Positions 15,978 to 25,958 are shown, counted from the stretch's first letter. The stretch: 64,000 bases of DNA from Cellulomonas sp. APG4 (GCF_009996735.1 NZ_JAACYI010000003.1:178895-242894), one strand, 5' to 3'. The notes: a model not told the origin generated them from the sequence alone. Numbers and translations: made by a program.

Positions 15978-17780
15978 GTGACGCCCTCGACCCCCACGTC
16001 CGCACCCGAGGCCATGACCACCGCCACGCCCGTCGGCGAGCCCTCGACCACCACGACCCTCGTCCACCGCCCCGGCGGCGGCGCCGGCGAGTGGTGGCGT
16101 GACGCGGTGATCTACCAGATCTACCCGCGCTCGTTCGCCGACGGCTCGGGCGACGGCATCGGGGACCTTCCCGGGATCACCGCACGGCTGGGCCACCTCG
16201 CGCGGCTCGGCGTCGACGCCGTCTGGCTCTCGCCGTTCTACCGCTCCCCGCAGAACGACGCGGGCTACGACGTGGCCGACTACCGCGACGTCGACCCGCT
16301 GTTCGGCACGCTCGACGACTTCGACGCGATGCTCGAGCGCGCGCACCGCCTGCGGATCCGCGTGATCGTCGACCTGGTCCCCAACCACACCTCGAGCGAG
16401 CACGCGTGGTTCCGTGCCGCGCTCGCGGCCGCCCCCGGCAGCCCCGAGCGTGCGCGCTACGTCTTCCGCGACGGGCGCGGCCCGGGCGGCGAGGAGCCCC
16501 CCAACAACTGGACCTCGGTGTTCGGCGGCGCCGCGTGGACGCGGGTCACCGAGCCCGACGGCACGCCCGGCCAGTGGTACCTGCACCTGTTCGACACCAC
16601 GCAGCCGGACCTCGACTGGACCAACCCCGAGGTGCGCGACGAGTTCGAGCAGGTGCTGCGGTTCTGGCTCGACCGCGGGGTCGACGGCTTCCGTGTGGAC
16701 GTCGCGCACGGCATGGTCAAGGCCGAGGGCCTGCCCGACTGGTCCGGCACGTCGGCCATGATCGACGGCGCCCACGAGGGCGAGCTGGGCTCCGAGGACG
16801 GCTCGACCGGTGCGGGCAACCGCGGCCCCATGTGGGACCAGGACGGCGTGCACGAGATCTACCGCTCGTGGCACCGCGTGCTCGCCGAGTACGACGGCGA
16901 CCGCTGCCTGGTCGCCGAGGCGTGGGTCGAGCCGCTCTCGCGGCTCGCCCGCTACGTGCGTCCCGACGAGATGCACCAGGCCTTCAACTTCTCCTTCCTG
17001 ACGACGCTGTGGCGCGCCGACGAGCTGCGCACCGTCGTGACCGAGTCGCTGGTCGCCAACGACGTGGTGGGTGCACCCACCACGTGGGTGCTGTCCAACC
17101 ACGACGTCGTGCGGCACGCGTCCCGCCTCGGGCTCGAGGTCCCCGGCTCCAAGCCCAACGGCATCGGCGCGGGCGACCCCCAGCCCGACGAGGAGGTGGG
17201 CCTGCGTCGCGCGCGTGCGGCGTCGCTCATGATGCTCGCGCTGCCCGGCTCGGCCTACCTGTACCAGGGCGAGGAGCTCGGGCTCCCCGAGCACACGAGC
17301 TTGCCCGACGACGAGCGGCAGGACCCGACGTGGTGGCGTTCGGAGCACACCGAGCGCGGCCGCGACGGCTGCCGCGTGCCGCTGCCGTGGGAGGCGCAGG
17401 CGCCCGCCTACGGCTTCTCCCCCACGGGCGAGTCCTGGCTCAGCCAGCCCGAGGCCTTCGGCCGCTACGCGCTGGACGCGCAGCGTGGGGTCGCCGGGTC
17501 CACGTACGAGGTCTACCGCTCGGCCCTGCGCCTGCGCCGCGAGTTCCGCCTGGGCTCGGGCTCGCTCGCGTGGGTCGACGGCCTGCCGAACTGCGCGGCC
17601 GACACGGTGGTGGCCTTCGTCAACCGCGAGATCCTCGTGCTGACGAACATCGGCGCGGCGGCCCTGCGACTCCCGGCGGACCTCGAGCTGGTGCACGCCT
17701 CGCAGGACCTCCCGGTGGCCGACGACGGTGCGGTGCTCGTGCCCACGGATACGACCGTCTGGGCCCGCGTCGGCCGCTGA
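15978..17780 (+). CDS. GH13 alpha-glucosidase / oligo-1,6-glucosidase type
   Basis: 600 residues. Intact GH13 signatures: region I VDLVPNHTS, nucleophile D241 (GFRVDVAHG), acid/base E314 (LVAEAWVE), stabiliser D376 (LSNHDVVRH). WWRDAVIYQIYPRSFADG at the start of the barrel is typical of alpha-glucosidases acting on short oligomers. There is no signal peptide. It cleaves imported maltodextrins to glucose and complements the cyclomaltodextrinase-like enzyme of the opposite strand. GTG 15978 is used; an in-frame ATG at 16014 is possible because neither has a strong ribosome binding site. Confidence 0.88.
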   Translation: MTPSTPTSAPEAMTTATPVGEPSTTTTLVHRPGGGAGEWWRDAVIYQIYPRSFADGSGDGIGDLPGITARLGHLARLGVDAVWLSPFYRSPQNDAGYDVADYRDVDPLFGTLDDFDAMLERAHRLRIRVIVDLVPNHTSSEHAWFRAALAAAPGSPERARYVFRDGRGPGGEEPPNNWTSVFGGAAWTRVTEPDGTPGQWYLHLFDTTQPDLDWTNPEVRDEFEQVLRFWLDRGVDGFRVDVAHGMVKAEGLPDWSGTSAMIDGAHEGELGSEDGSTGAGNRGPMWDQDGVHEIYRSWHRVLAEYDGDRCLVAEAWVEPLSRLARYVRPDEMHQAFNFSFLTTLWRADELRTVVTESLVANDVVGAPTTWVLSNHDVVRHASRLGLEVPGSKPNGIGAGDPQPDEEVGLRRARAASLMMLALPGSAYLYQGEELGLPEHTSLPDDERQDPTWWRSEHTERGRDGCRVPLPWEAQAPAYGFSPTGESWLSQPEAFGRYALDAQRGVAGSTYEVYRSALRLRREFRLGSGSLAWVDGLPNCAADTVVAFVNREILVLTNIGAAALRLPADLELVHASQDLPVADDGAVLVPTDTTVWARVGR

Positions 17781-17788
17781 CGCGCGTC

Positions 17789-19291
17789 TCAGCCGAGGGC
17801 GACGAGGGCGCTCTCGGTGAGTGCGATCGTCGCGCCGGGCACGGCCAGCAGGCGCTGGACCCCCGGCTGCTCGGTGCGCCAGAGCTCGGTGCCGTCGCGC
17901 AGGTCGTGCGCGCTCAGACCACCCTCGGCGTCCGACCGCACGAAGAGCACGCGCCGACCGTCGGTGACCGCGCTGTAGCCGGTCACGCCCTGCAGCTCCC
18001 AGATGACCTCACCCGTGTCGAGGTCGAGGGCCCGAGCCCAGTTGTGCTCGAAGACCAGGAGTCGCCCGCCCACCGCCAGTGCCGGAGAGGCGTCGGGCGC
18101 CTTCGTGATCGTCCAACGCGTCTCGCCCGAGCGCAGGTCGACGAGCTCGAGATCGCCGTCGCTCCGGTACAGCAGCAGCGTGTCGTCGAGCGAGCCGTCA
18201 TCCATCCCCGGCATCCAGGGCCAGCCCTCGCGCTCGAGCACGACCTGACCCGCTGCGTCCTCGAGCTGCGTGGTCATCACGCCCTCGTCCGACGACGCGA
18301 CCCGCATGGTGCGGCCGTCGCGGAGCGACCGCTCGAACCACACCTGCCCAGAGGGCCCGTCCGTGGTGGCGTCCGCCGGCTCCCCGGTCTCGGTCGACAC
18401 CGAGAACAGGGGCAGCGCGTCGTCGTCCATGTCCCCGCCGGGAAGCGTCCACCCGGGCACCTCGGCGACGACCACGCCGCCGTGCTCCCACACGGACAGC
18501 GAGTTCTGGTCCACGTCCTCCGGGAGCGCCGGTCCGGTGACCTGCCACACCCGGGCGCCCGTCAGCCCGTCGATCCTCGCCAGCACGAGCCGACGCGAGC
18601 CGTCCACGACCGCCACGAGCAGGTCCGTCTCGCCCACGGGCGACGTGCTCACGAGGGTGCCCGTGAGCTCGGTCCCGCCGAGCACCTCGCCCGTCCGTGG
18701 GTCGACGACCTCGATGCGGTGCTGGGCCCCCGGGAACGCATCGGTGGTGACGGTGCAGATGAGTCGCTCCGCCGGGGGGATCTCGCGGAAGGCGAACGCC
18801 TCCGTCCCCGCCGGGCTGCACCAGCCGTGGCCGCCGGTCGGGCGCTCGACTCTCCAGACCACCTCGCCCGTGCGGGAGTCGAGGCCCTCGAGCGCGGAAC
18901 CGTCGCCCTCGGCCACCACGACGCCGTCGGTCACGGTCACCGGGTACCACCCGGGGTGCCGCCACACCTCGGTCACGGGCTCGGCCAGGCTCGGGACGAT
19001 CCCGTCCACCTGCGCCAGGCGCGCGTCCTCCGCGACCGCGGCTCGGTGCTCGACCACGTTGACCACCACCACGCACGCGAGCGCGGCCGCGCCCACACCC
19101 CACGCGACGCGCCGGGCACGGGACGGCCCCGGACGTCCGGCCCGCTCGTCCGGCTCGGCCCCGTCCGCATGCGGCAGGGGCGTGCCGGGCGCGCCACCCG
19201 CAGGAGGCGTCGTCGACATCGAGGGCGCAGACGGTTCGGCGTCGAGCAGCTCGACCTCGACCAGCTCGTCCGCATCGCGGTGGCGTCGCAC
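17789..19291 (-). CDS. Membrane-anchored PQQ-type beta-propeller protein
   Basis: 500 residues. A cytoplasmic Pro/Glu-rich N-terminus is followed by one membrane helix (VAWGVGAAALACVVVVNVV, about residues 60-80) and an outside domain. That domain has repeated propeller blades of the kind SRTGEVVWRVERP, PRTGEVLGG, LRSGETRWTITK and LDTGEVIWELQG. This is the PQQ_2/pyrrolo-quinoline quinone repeat pattern, but no dehydrogenase catalytic residues are evident. It probably has a binding or scaffold role at the cell surface; the function is unknown. GTG 19291 is chosen because a TACCCT box ends 6 nt before it. It converges with the alpha-glucosidase 8 bp away. Confidence 0.75.
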   Translation of the reverse strand: MRRHRDADELVEVELLDAEPSAPSMSTTPPAGGAPGTPLPHADGAEPDERAGRPGPSRARRVAWGVGAAALACVVVVNVVEHRAAVAEDARLAQVDGIVPSLAEPVTEVWRHPGWYPVTVTDGVVVAEGDGSALEGLDSRTGEVVWRVERPTGGHGWCSPAGTEAFAFREIPPAERLICTVTTDAFPGAQHRIEVVDPRTGEVLGGTELTGTLVSTSPVGETDLLVAVVDGSRRLVLARIDGLTGARVWQVTGPALPEDVDQNSLSVWEHGGVVVAEVPGWTLPGGDMDDDALPLFSVSTETGEPADATTDGPSGQVWFERSLRDGRTMRVASSDEGVMTTQLEDAAGQVVLEREGWPWMPGMDDGSLDDTLLLYRSDGDLELVDLRSGETRWTITKAPDASPALAVGGRLLVFEHNWARALDLDTGEVIWELQGVTGYSAVTDGRRVLFVRSDAEGGLSAHDLRDGTELWRTEQPGVQRLLAVPGATIALTESALVALG

Positions 19292-19297
19292 GGGTCG

Positions 19298-19303
19298 AGG
19301 GTA
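19298..19303 (-). promoter_or_regulatory. -10 box of the PQQ-propeller gene, leaderless type
   Basis: Minus-strand TACCCT, then CGACCC, then GTG at 19291. No Shine-Dalgarno sequence is present. Confidence 0.5.
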
Positions 19304-19363
19304 GGCCCGTTGATGGCGATGATGGGGCCGCGGCGTCACCCGTCCGGTGCTCGTCCGCGCGTG

Positions 19364-20578
19364 TCAGCCGCCCGAGACGCTCAGCTCGGCCTCGCGCAAC
19401 GCCTGACGGAACGCGTCGTCGAGCTCGCGCGAGTCGAGCCAGCCCTCGGGCAGGTGCGGTCGCTTGGGCGATCCCGCACGCCCGCGCTGCCCCTCAGCTG
19501 CCTCGCCCGGGTACGGCTGCTCGTGGTCGAGCCTGCCCAGCAGGTCGTCGAGCTCGTCGAGCGAACCCACGAGGGCCAGCTGGGCCCGCAGCTCGCCGCC
19601 GACGGCGTAGCCCTTGAAGTACCAGGCCATGTGCTTGCGCATCTCGCGCAGCGCCCGCCCCTCCTCCCCGAACTCCTCGACCATCAGCTCGGCGTGCCGG
19701 CGCACCACGGACGCGACCTCACCCAGGCCCGGCCGGATCCGCACGTCCGAGCCGTGGAAGGCCGCCGCGAGGTCAGCGAAGAGCCATGGCCTTCCCTGGC
19801 ACCCACGGCCCACCACCACGCCGTCGCAGCCCGTCTGCGCGACCATCGCGAGCGCGTCCTCGGCCGACCAGATGTCGCCGTTGCCCAGCACGGGCACGTC
19901 CGTCACGGTCTGCTTGAGGCGCGCGATCGCCTCCCAGTCGGCCGTTCCCGAGTAGTGGTCGGCCGCGGTGCGCGCGTGCAGCGCGACGCTCGCCACCCCG
20001 GCGTCCTGCGCGATGAGGCCGGCCTCGAGGTACGTCAGGTGGTCCTCGTCGATGCCCTTGCGCATCTTCACGGTCACGGGCACCCCGTGCGGCGCGGCCG
20101 CGGCGACGGCCGCGCGGACGATGGCGGTGAACAGGTCCCGCTTCCACGGCAGCACCGCTCCCCCGCCCTTGCGCGTGACCTTGGGCACGGGGCAGCCGAA
20201 GTTCAGGTCGACGTGGTCGGCGCGGTCCTCCTCGGCGAGCATCCGGACGGCGGCGCCCACGGTCGCCGGGTCGACGCCGTAGACCTGGACGGACCTGGGT
20301 CGCTCGTCCTCGTCGTGCCGGATGATGCGCAGCGACTCGGGGGTGCGCTCGACGAGCGCTCGCGAGGTCACCATCTCCGCGACGTAGAGCCCTGCACCGT
20401 GCTCGCGGCACAGACGCCGGAACGCACGGTTCGTGACCCCCGCCATCGGCGCGAGCACCACGGGCGTGTCGATCGTCAGCGGTCCGATGCGCAGCGGGGG
20501 CAGCACCGACGTGCGCTCGGGCACTGCACCGGCGGCTGCGCCGCGCGGGGTGCCCGTCGCCGAGGTCGTCGTGGTCAT
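19364..20578 (-). CDS. dusB: tRNA-dihydrouridine synthase DusB
   Basis: 404 residues from the ATG at 20578. It is an FMN-dependent TIM barrel. VVLAPMAGVTNRAFRRLCRE, then DLNFGCPVPKVTRKGGGA with the catalytic Cys, VTVKMRKGIDEDH, and the FMN phosphate-binding GNGDIWSAEDA and GVVVGRGCQGRPWLF are all in place. It reduces specific uridines of tRNA to dihydrouridine. The N-terminal about 25 residues are low-complexity Thr/Ala. It is transcribed away from the YibE/F-like gene with a 92-bp gap. Confidence 0.93.
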   Translation of the reverse strand: MTTTTSATGTPRGAAAGAVPERTSVLPPLRIGPLTIDTPVVLAPMAGVTNRAFRRLCREHGAGLYVAEMVTSRALVERTPESLRIIRHDEDERPRSVQVYGVDPATVGAAVRMLAEEDRADHVDLNFGCPVPKVTRKGGGAVLPWKRDLFTAIVRAAVAAAAPHGVPVTVKMRKGIDEDHLTYLEAGLIAQDAGVASVALHARTAADHYSGTADWEAIARLKQTVTDVPVLGNGDIWSAEDALAMVAQTGCDGVVVGRGCQGRPWLFADLAAAFHGSDVRIRPGLGEVASVVRRHAELMVEEFGEEGRALREMRKHMAWYFKGYAVGGELRAQLALVGSLDELDDLLGRLDHEQPYPGEAAEGQRGRAGSPKRPHLPEGWLDSRELDDAFRQALREAELSVSGG

Positions 20579-20670
20579 CGGGCGATTCTCCCATCCGGCC
20601 CGCAGGGGTCGCACCCGCCCGCACCCGTGCCGCCTGGACGCCGTCGGGCCCGCACGGGGATCATCGGCGC

Positions 20671-21942
20671 GTGAACCGCACCACGGCGACCCTGGTCGCA
20701 CTGCTCGTGCCGGTCGCGCTGCTGACCCTCGTGGGCCTCGCCGCGCTGTGGCCCGAGGGCGAGCCGCCCCGCACCGGCATCGTCGCGCTCGAGGCCGAGT
20801 ACCCGCACGGGCGCGTGGTCTCGGCCGTCGAGGAGAGCTGCGCCGGCACCAACGAGGACCGTCGCCAGGACGGCACGATCCCCGAGTCCGTCCCGTGCAC
20901 CGTCGCGACGGTCGAGGTCACCTCGGGGCCCGACGAGGGTGAGCGCGTCGAGGTCTGGGCGCCGGCGACGGTACGCGCCCCGGCGCTGCCGACGGGCACC
21001 GAGGTGGTCCTGACCAAGTACGTGGGCACCGACGGCGAGCCCGACGTGTTCGCGTGGTACGACTTCGCACGCTCGGCGCCGCTCGGGGTGCTCGCCGCGG
21101 CGTTCGCCGTCGTGGTCGTGGCGGTCGCGGGCATGCGCGGGTTGCGCGCGCTCGTGGGTCTGGGGGTCGCGTTCGCCGTGATCGGTGCGTTCGTGCTGCC
21201 CGCCCTGCTCGAGGGTCGCGACCCGCTGACCGTGGGCCTCGTGGGCTCCACGGCGATCATGTTCGTGGTCCTCTACCTCGCGCACGGCTTCAGCCTGCGC
21301 ACGACGACGGCCCTGCTCGGGACCCTCGCGGGCCTCGGCGTCACCGCGGTGCTGGGCCTGGTCGCGGCGCGCGCGACCCACCTCACGGGTATCTCGACCG
21401 AGGAGGGCTACCGCCTGGCGATGCTCACGGGACAGCTCGAGGGCACGGCTCTGCGTGGCGTGTTCCTGTGCGGCGTGGTGCTCGCGGGGCTGGGTGTGCT
21501 CAACGACGTGACCATCACCCAGGCCTCGTCGGTCTGGGAGCTGCGCGCGGCAGACCCGCACGCCTCGCGCGGTGACCTGTTCCGTCGCGGCATGCGGATC
21601 GGACGCGACCACATCGCCTCGACCGTCTACACGATCGCGTTCGCGTACACCGGGGCCGCCCTGCCCGTGCTCCTGCTGCTGCAGGTGTACCGGATCCCGC
21701 TGGGCCAGACGTTCGCGAGCGGCGAGTTCGCCGAGGAGGTCGCCCGCACGCTCGTCGGCTCGATCGGGCTGGTCCTCGCGATCCCGCTGACCACGGCGAT
21801 CGCGGCACTCGTCGTGACCACCGCGGCCGTCGCACGCGAGGGTGCGGGCCACGGCCACGCGGGGGCGCACGTGGCCGACGGCGATCGCGACGCCGCGGTG
21901 CTCCGGGATCCTGCCGCTGGGGAACCGCACCCGACCCCCTGA
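20671..21942 (+). CDS. YibE/F-like multi-pass membrane protein
   Basis: 423 residues. An N-terminal membrane helix (TLVALLVPVALLTLVGLAAL) is followed by an extracytoplasmic beta domain of about 110 residues containing two Cys (ESCAGT, VPCTV) that could pair, then about seven membrane helices. GRDPLTVGLVGSTAIMFVVLYLAHGFSLRTTTALLGT and GVLNDVTITQASSVWELR are the conserved YibE/F family segments. Function is unknown. GTG 20671 has GATCAT 6 nt upstream (20659-20664), a weaker form of the leaderless promoter pattern. Confidence 0.8.
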   Translation: MNRTTATLVALLVPVALLTLVGLAALWPEGEPPRTGIVALEAEYPHGRVVSAVEESCAGTNEDRRQDGTIPESVPCTVATVEVTSGPDEGERVEVWAPATVRAPALPTGTEVVLTKYVGTDGEPDVFAWYDFARSAPLGVLAAAFAVVVVAVAGMRGLRALVGLGVAFAVIGAFVLPALLEGRDPLTVGLVGSTAIMFVVLYLAHGFSLRTTTALLGTLAGLGVTAVLGLVAARATHLTGISTEEGYRLAMLTGQLEGTALRGVFLCGVVLAGLGVLNDVTITQASSVWELRAADPHASRGDLFRRGMRIGRDHIASTVYTIAFAYTGAALPVLLLLQVYRIPLGQTFASGEFAEEVARTLVGSIGLVLAIPLTTAIAALVVTTAAVAREGAGHGHAGAHVADGDRDAAVLRDPAAGEPHPTP

Positions 21943-21977
21943 CCCAGGCACGCCGCGCCTGCGATGATGCGGGCACC

Positions 21978-23837
21978 ATGGACGCCGAGCTCGCCGAGGT
22001 GCGCGACTTCCTGGCGCAGCACGCGCCGTTCGACGTGCTGCGTGCCGAGGTGCTCGACCGGCTGCCCGCCCGCCTCGGGGTGCGGTACTTCCGCCGCGGC
22101 ACGATGGTGCTCGCTCTCGACGAGGTGACCGACGTGGTGCGGGTGCTGCGCTCGGGCGCCGTCGAGGCGCGCGACGGCTCCGGCGAGCTGGTCGACCGGA
22201 TCGAGGCGGGCGGGCTCTTCGGCATGTCCACGCTGCTCGAGGGCACGGGCTCTGCGTACGCCTTCACCGCGATCGAGGACTCGCTGGTGCTCGAGGTCCC
22301 GCAGCCCGTGGTCGTCGAGCTGTGCGGCGTCGAGCCCCGCGTCGCCGACCACCTGGAACGCGAGCACCGCCGCCGGCTCGGCCGCGCCGTGACCGTGCAG
22401 GTCGGTGACCGGTCCGAGGCGGGCCTGCGCACCCGGGCACGCGACCTCGTGCGCAGGCCCCCGCAGACGGCGCCGTCCACGGTCACCATCCGCGAGGCGG
22501 CGACGCGCATGCGGGACGCCGGTGTCTCGTCGCTGCTGCTCATGGCGGGAGACCAGCTTGCGGGCATCGTGACGGACCGTGACCTGCGCAACCGTGTGCT
22601 CGCGCCGGGCCTCGACCCCGACCACCCCGTGTCGACCGTGATGAGCGACCAGCCCGTGACCGGGTCGGCCGACGCCCTCGCGTTCGAGCTGCTGATGGAG
22701 ATGGTCGCGCGCAACATCCACCACCTGCCCCTCGTCGAGCAGGGGCGGGTGGTGGGCGTGGTCACGAGCACCGACCTCATGCGCCTCGAGCACGCCGACC
22801 CGGTGTACCTGGTGGGCGACGTGCGCAAGGCGCGCACGGTCGAGGAGGTGGTGGCCGCCGCGCGACGCATCCCCGAGACCGTGCAGCGCCTGGTCACCTC
22901 GGGCACGTCGGACGAGGACGTCGGCCGGGTGACCACCGCGGTGGGCGACGCCGTCGAGCGCCGCCTGATCGACCTCGCGCTCGCCGAGCTGGGGCCCGCA
23001 CCCGTGCCGTGGTGCTGGGTGGTGCTCGGGTCGCGCGCGCGCGGCGAGCAGGCCCTGGGCGGGGACCAGGACCACGCGCTGCTCCTCGGCGACGAGGCCG
23101 GCCCGGAGCACGACGCGTGGTTCGCGACCCTCGCCGAGCGCGTGACCGCGGGCCTCGAGGCGTGCGGGTGGCCGCGGTGCCGGGGCGACGTGATGGCGAC
23201 CAACCCCCGGTGGCGCCAGGCCGTGGCCGCGTGGCAGCAGACGTTCGGCCGGTGGCTCGACGCCCCGGAGCCGATGGCGGTGATGCAGGGCACGATCTTC
23301 TTCGACATGCGCCCGCTGCACGGTGACGCCGGGCTGTTCGACCGGCTCCAGGCGTGGGTGCTGCACCGCAGCCCGCACCAGCAGATCTTCCTGGGCTACC
23401 TCGCGCAGAACGCCGTCGGCACTCCCCCGCCGCTCGGCTTCTTCCGCGGGTTCGTGCTCGAGCGCGAGGGTGAGCACGTCGCGACGCTCGACCTCAAGCA
23501 CCGCGGCCTCGGTGCGATCGTCGCCGTCGCGCGTGCGCACGCCCTCGCGGCAGGGGTGCCCGAGGTGGGCACTCGGGCACGGCTGCGTGCGGTGGTGGCC
23601 GCCGGGCGCCTCAGCGCCGACGACGCCGACGACCTCGCGGGGGCGATGGACGTCATCGGCCACGTGCGGCTCGAGCACCAGGCGCGCCAGGTCCGCAGCG
23701 ACCGGGAGCCCGACAACTACGTGGCGCCGGACGAGCTGAGCTCGTTCGACCAGCGCAACCTGCGCGATGCGTTCGGCATCGTCAAGCACGCCCAGGCCGG
23801 CCTCGCGCGGCGGCACCTGCTGCGCTACATGTCGTGA
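21978..23837 (+). CDS. cNMP-binding / CBS-pair / DUF294 nucleotidyltransferase-like protein
   Basis: 619 residues with four modules: a cyclic-nucleotide-binding-like domain (about 10-130), a CBS pair (about 155-275, VTIREAATRMRDAGVSSLLL and MARNIHHLPLVEQG-like halves), a DUF294 nucleotidyltransferase core (about 320-430, LGSRARGEQALGGDQDHALL resembling the GS...D.D motif of GlnD) and a C-terminal DUF294 helical domain. It probably senses nucleotides and modifies or controls a partner. It overlaps the exonuclease gene by 4 bases. The same pair is known from proteobacterial acetate-permease loci, but no permease is present here. Confidence 0.85.
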   Translation: MDAELAEVRDFLAQHAPFDVLRAEVLDRLPARLGVRYFRRGTMVLALDEVTDVVRVLRSGAVEARDGSGELVDRIEAGGLFGMSTLLEGTGSAYAFTAIEDSLVLEVPQPVVVELCGVEPRVADHLEREHRRRLGRAVTVQVGDRSEAGLRTRARDLVRRPPQTAPSTVTIREAATRMRDAGVSSLLLMAGDQLAGIVTDRDLRNRVLAPGLDPDHPVSTVMSDQPVTGSADALAFELLMEMVARNIHHLPLVEQGRVVGVVTSTDLMRLEHADPVYLVGDVRKARTVEEVVAAARRIPETVQRLVTSGTSDEDVGRVTTAVGDAVERRLIDLALAELGPAPVPWCWVVLGSRARGEQALGGDQDHALLLGDEAGPEHDAWFATLAERVTAGLEACGWPRCRGDVMATNPRWRQAVAAWQQTFGRWLDAPEPMAVMQGTIFFDMRPLHGDAGLFDRLQAWVLHRSPHQQIFLGYLAQNAVGTPPPLGFFRGFVLEREGEHVATLDLKHRGLGAIVAVARAHALAAGVPEVGTRARLRAVVAAGRLSADDADDLAGAMDVIGHVRLEHQARQVRSDREPDNYVAPDELSSFDQRNLRDAFGIVKHAQAGLARRHLLRYMS

Positions 23838-24532
23838 CGGGGTGGCGTGCCGGCGCGCGGGCTCGCGCACGTGCGCGGTTGGCCGAGCGCGTACCCGCGG
23901 GGCCTCTGCGGACCTACCTGGCCACGCCACCTCCGGCACCCACGACGCGTCTCGAGGACCTCCCGCTGCTCGCCGTGGACCTCGAGACGACGGGGCTGGA
24001 CCCTGCACGCGACGCGATCCTCAGCATCGGTGCCGTACCGGTGGACGGGCTCCGGATCGACCTGTCGGGTGCGCTCCGCGCCGTCGTCCGCGGGACGCCG
24101 GTGGGCCACAGCGCCGTGGTCCACGGCCTGACCGACGACGAGGTGGCACAGGGCCTGCCCCTGTCGCAGGCGCTCGACCCCCTGCTCACCGCGCTCACGG
24201 GCAGGGTGCTGCTCGCCCACCACGCGCGCGTCGAGCAGCGGTTCCTGCAGGCCGCGGTGCGCCCGGTGCTCGGCGCCGCGCTCCCGCTGGTCGTGGTCGA
24301 CACGCTCGACCTCGGCCACCGCCTCGCGGGCCGTGGCTGGGGCGACGAGACCCCGGAGGGCAGCCTGCGGCTCCAGGTGCTGCGCGCACGCCACGGCCTG
24401 CCCCGGTACCGCTCGCACGAGGCCCTCACGGACGCGCTCGCATGCGCCGAGCTGTACCTCGCGCAGGTCGCGACCCTCGGCGCCGACCACCAGGTCACGC
24501 TCGGCGGCCTGCTGCGCCACCGGCGCGTGTGA
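23834..24532 (+). CDS. DEDDh 3'-5' exonuclease (DnaQ/RNase T-like)
   Basis: 232 residues. ExoI motif LLAVDLETTGLDPARD (Asp/Glu metal ligands), ExoII near LLAHHARVEQRFL, and ExoIII RYRSHEALTDALACAELY with the His and Asp of the DEDDh class. It is too small to be a polymerase; it may be an RNA or DNA exonuclease. It starts with GTG overlapping the stop of the CBS/DUF294 gene (GTGA), so both are made together and probably work in one nucleotide-regulated pathway. That is inference. Confidence 0.82.
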   Translation: MTGWRAGARARARARLAERVPAGPLRTYLATPPPAPTTRLEDLPLLAVDLETTGLDPARDAILSIGAVPVDGLRIDLSGALRAVVRGTPVGHSAVVHGLTDDEVAQGLPLSQALDPLLTALTGRVLLAHHARVEQRFLQAAVRPVLGAALPLVVVDTLDLGHRLAGRGWGDETPEGSLRLQVLRARHGLPRYRSHEALTDALACAELYLAQVATLGADHQVTLGGLLRHRRV

Positions 24533-24537
24533 GCCCC

Positions 24538-24557
24538 CGCACGGCGCCGGCCGTGCG
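24538..24557. terminator. Hairpin between convergent exonuclease and glyS genes
   Basis: An 8-bp perfect stem (CGCACGGC / GCCGTGCG) with a 4-nt loop directly after the exonuclease stop, ahead of the end of glyS. Without a T-run it would be a weak terminator usable from both sides. Confidence 0.45.
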
Positions 24558-24572
24558 AGGACCCACCTGTCG

Positions 24573-25958
24573 TCAGGCCCCGACGAGCCCCGCGGCGAGG
24601 TACGCCGAGACCTTGTCGAGCGCGACGCGCTCCTGCGTCATGGTGTCGCGTGAGCGGATGGTCACGGCCTGGTCCTCGAGCGAGTCGAAGTCGACGGTGA
24701 TGCAGAACGGCGTCCCGATCTCGTCCTGACGCCGGTAGCGACGGCCGATCGCGCCGGCGTCGTCGAAGTCGACGTTCCACGCGCGGCGCAGCTCGGCCGC
24801 GAGGTCGCGGGCCACCGGTGAGAGGTCCTCGTGACGCGAGAGCGGGAGCACCGCGGCCTTGACCGGGGCGAGGCGCGGGTCGAGCCGCAGCACGGTGCGC
24901 TTGTCGACCCCGCCCTTGGCGTTCGGCGCCTCGTCCTCGGCGTACGCCTCGACCAGGAACGCCATGAGCGAGCGCGTGAGGCCGGCGGCCGGCTCGATCA
25001 CGTACGGCACCCAGCGCTCGTTCTTCGTCTGGTCGAAGTACGACAGGTCCTGGCCCGAGTGCTCGGTGTGCGTCGTGAGGTCGAAGTCCGTGCGGTTCGC
25101 GATGCCCTCGAGCTCGCCCCACTCGCTGCCCTGGAAACCGAAGCGGTACTCGATGTCCACGGTGCGGGTCGAGTAGTGCGAGAGCTTCTCGGCCGGGTGC
25201 TCGTAGTGCCGCAGGTTCTCGCGCGAGATGCCCAGGTCCACGTACCAGTCGGTCCGCGCGTCGATCCAGTACTGGTGCCACTCGGCGTCGGTGCCGGGCT
25301 CGACGAAGAACTCCATCTCCATCTGCTCGAACTCGCGCGTGCGGAAGATGAAGTTGCCGGGCGTGATCTCGTTGCGGAACGACTTGCCGATCTGCCCGAT
25401 GCCGAAAGGGGGCTTCTTGCGCGCCGTCGTCATCACCTGCGCGAAGTTCACGAAGATGCCCTGCGCGGTCTCGGGGCGCAGGTAGTGCAGCCCGGACTCG
25501 TCCTCGACCGGACCGAGGTACGTCTTGAGCATCATGTTGAAGTCGCGCGGCTCGGTCCACTGACCCCGGGTGCCGCAGTTGGGGCACGGCACGTCGCCCA
25601 GGCCGTTCTCGGCCGTGCGGCCCTTCTTCTCCTCGTACTCCTCGACCAGCTGGTCCTCGCGGAACCGCTTGTGGCAGCTGAGGCACTCCGTCAGGGGGTC
25701 GGTGAACACGCCCACGTGGCCCGAGGCGACCCACACCTGCCGGGGCAGGATCACCGACGAGTCCAGCCCGACGACGTCGTCGCGGCTCGTGACCGTCGAG
25801 CGCCACCACTGGCGCTTGATGTTCTCCTTGAGCTCGACGCCCAGGGGCCCGTAGTCCCAGGCCGACCGCGTGCCACCGTAGATCTCACCCGACGGGAAGA
25901 CGAACCCCCGGCGCTTGGCGAGGTTGATGACCGAGTCGAGACGGGAGGGCTGGGCCAC
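24573..25958 (-). CDS. glyS: Glycyl-tRNA synthetase (single-chain dimeric type)
   Basis: 461 residues, class [22 protein letters not shown] at the N-terminus, the insertion with CLSCHKRF and CPNCGTRG zinc ligands, motif 2 around [20 protein letters not shown] and motif 3 around [18 protein letters not shown] are all present. The length matches the alpha2-type GlyRS usual in actinobacteria rather than the GlyQ/GlyS heterotetramer. The GTG at 25958 is preferred because GGAG lies 7 nt upstream. The upstream reading (to 26096) is the 5' leader and shows no protein-like composition. Confidence 0.95.
   Translation of the reverse strand: MAQPSRLDSVINLAKRRGFVFPSGEIYGGTRSAWDYGPLGVELKENIKRQWWRSTVTSRDDVVGLDSSVILPRQVWVASGHVGVFTDPLTECLSCHKRFREDQLVEEYEEKKGRTAENGLGDVPCPNCGTRGQWTEPRDFNMMLKTYLGPVEDESGLHYLRPETAQGIFVNFAQVMTTARKKPPFGIGQIGKSFRNEITPGNFIFRTREFEQMEMEFFVEPGTDAEWHQYWIDARTDWYVDLGISRENLRHYEHPAEKLSHYSTRTVDIEYRFGFQGSEWGELEGIANRTDFDLTTHTEHSGQDLSYFDQTKNERWVPYVIEPAAGLTRSLMAFLVEAYAEDEAPNAKGGVDKRTVLRLDPRLAPVKAAVLPLSRHEDLSPVARDLAAELRRAWNVDFDDAGAIGRRYRRQDEIGTPFCITVDFDSLEDQAVTIRSRDTMTQERVALDKVSAYLAAGLVGA

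Noticed and set aside
16406..20674. A 1422-codon open frame on the plus strand
   Set aside because: It runs through the alpha-glucosidase in another frame and antisense to the PQQ protein and dusB. Composition is Arg/Gly/Pro/His-rich as expected of a GC-rich shadow frame, without motifs.
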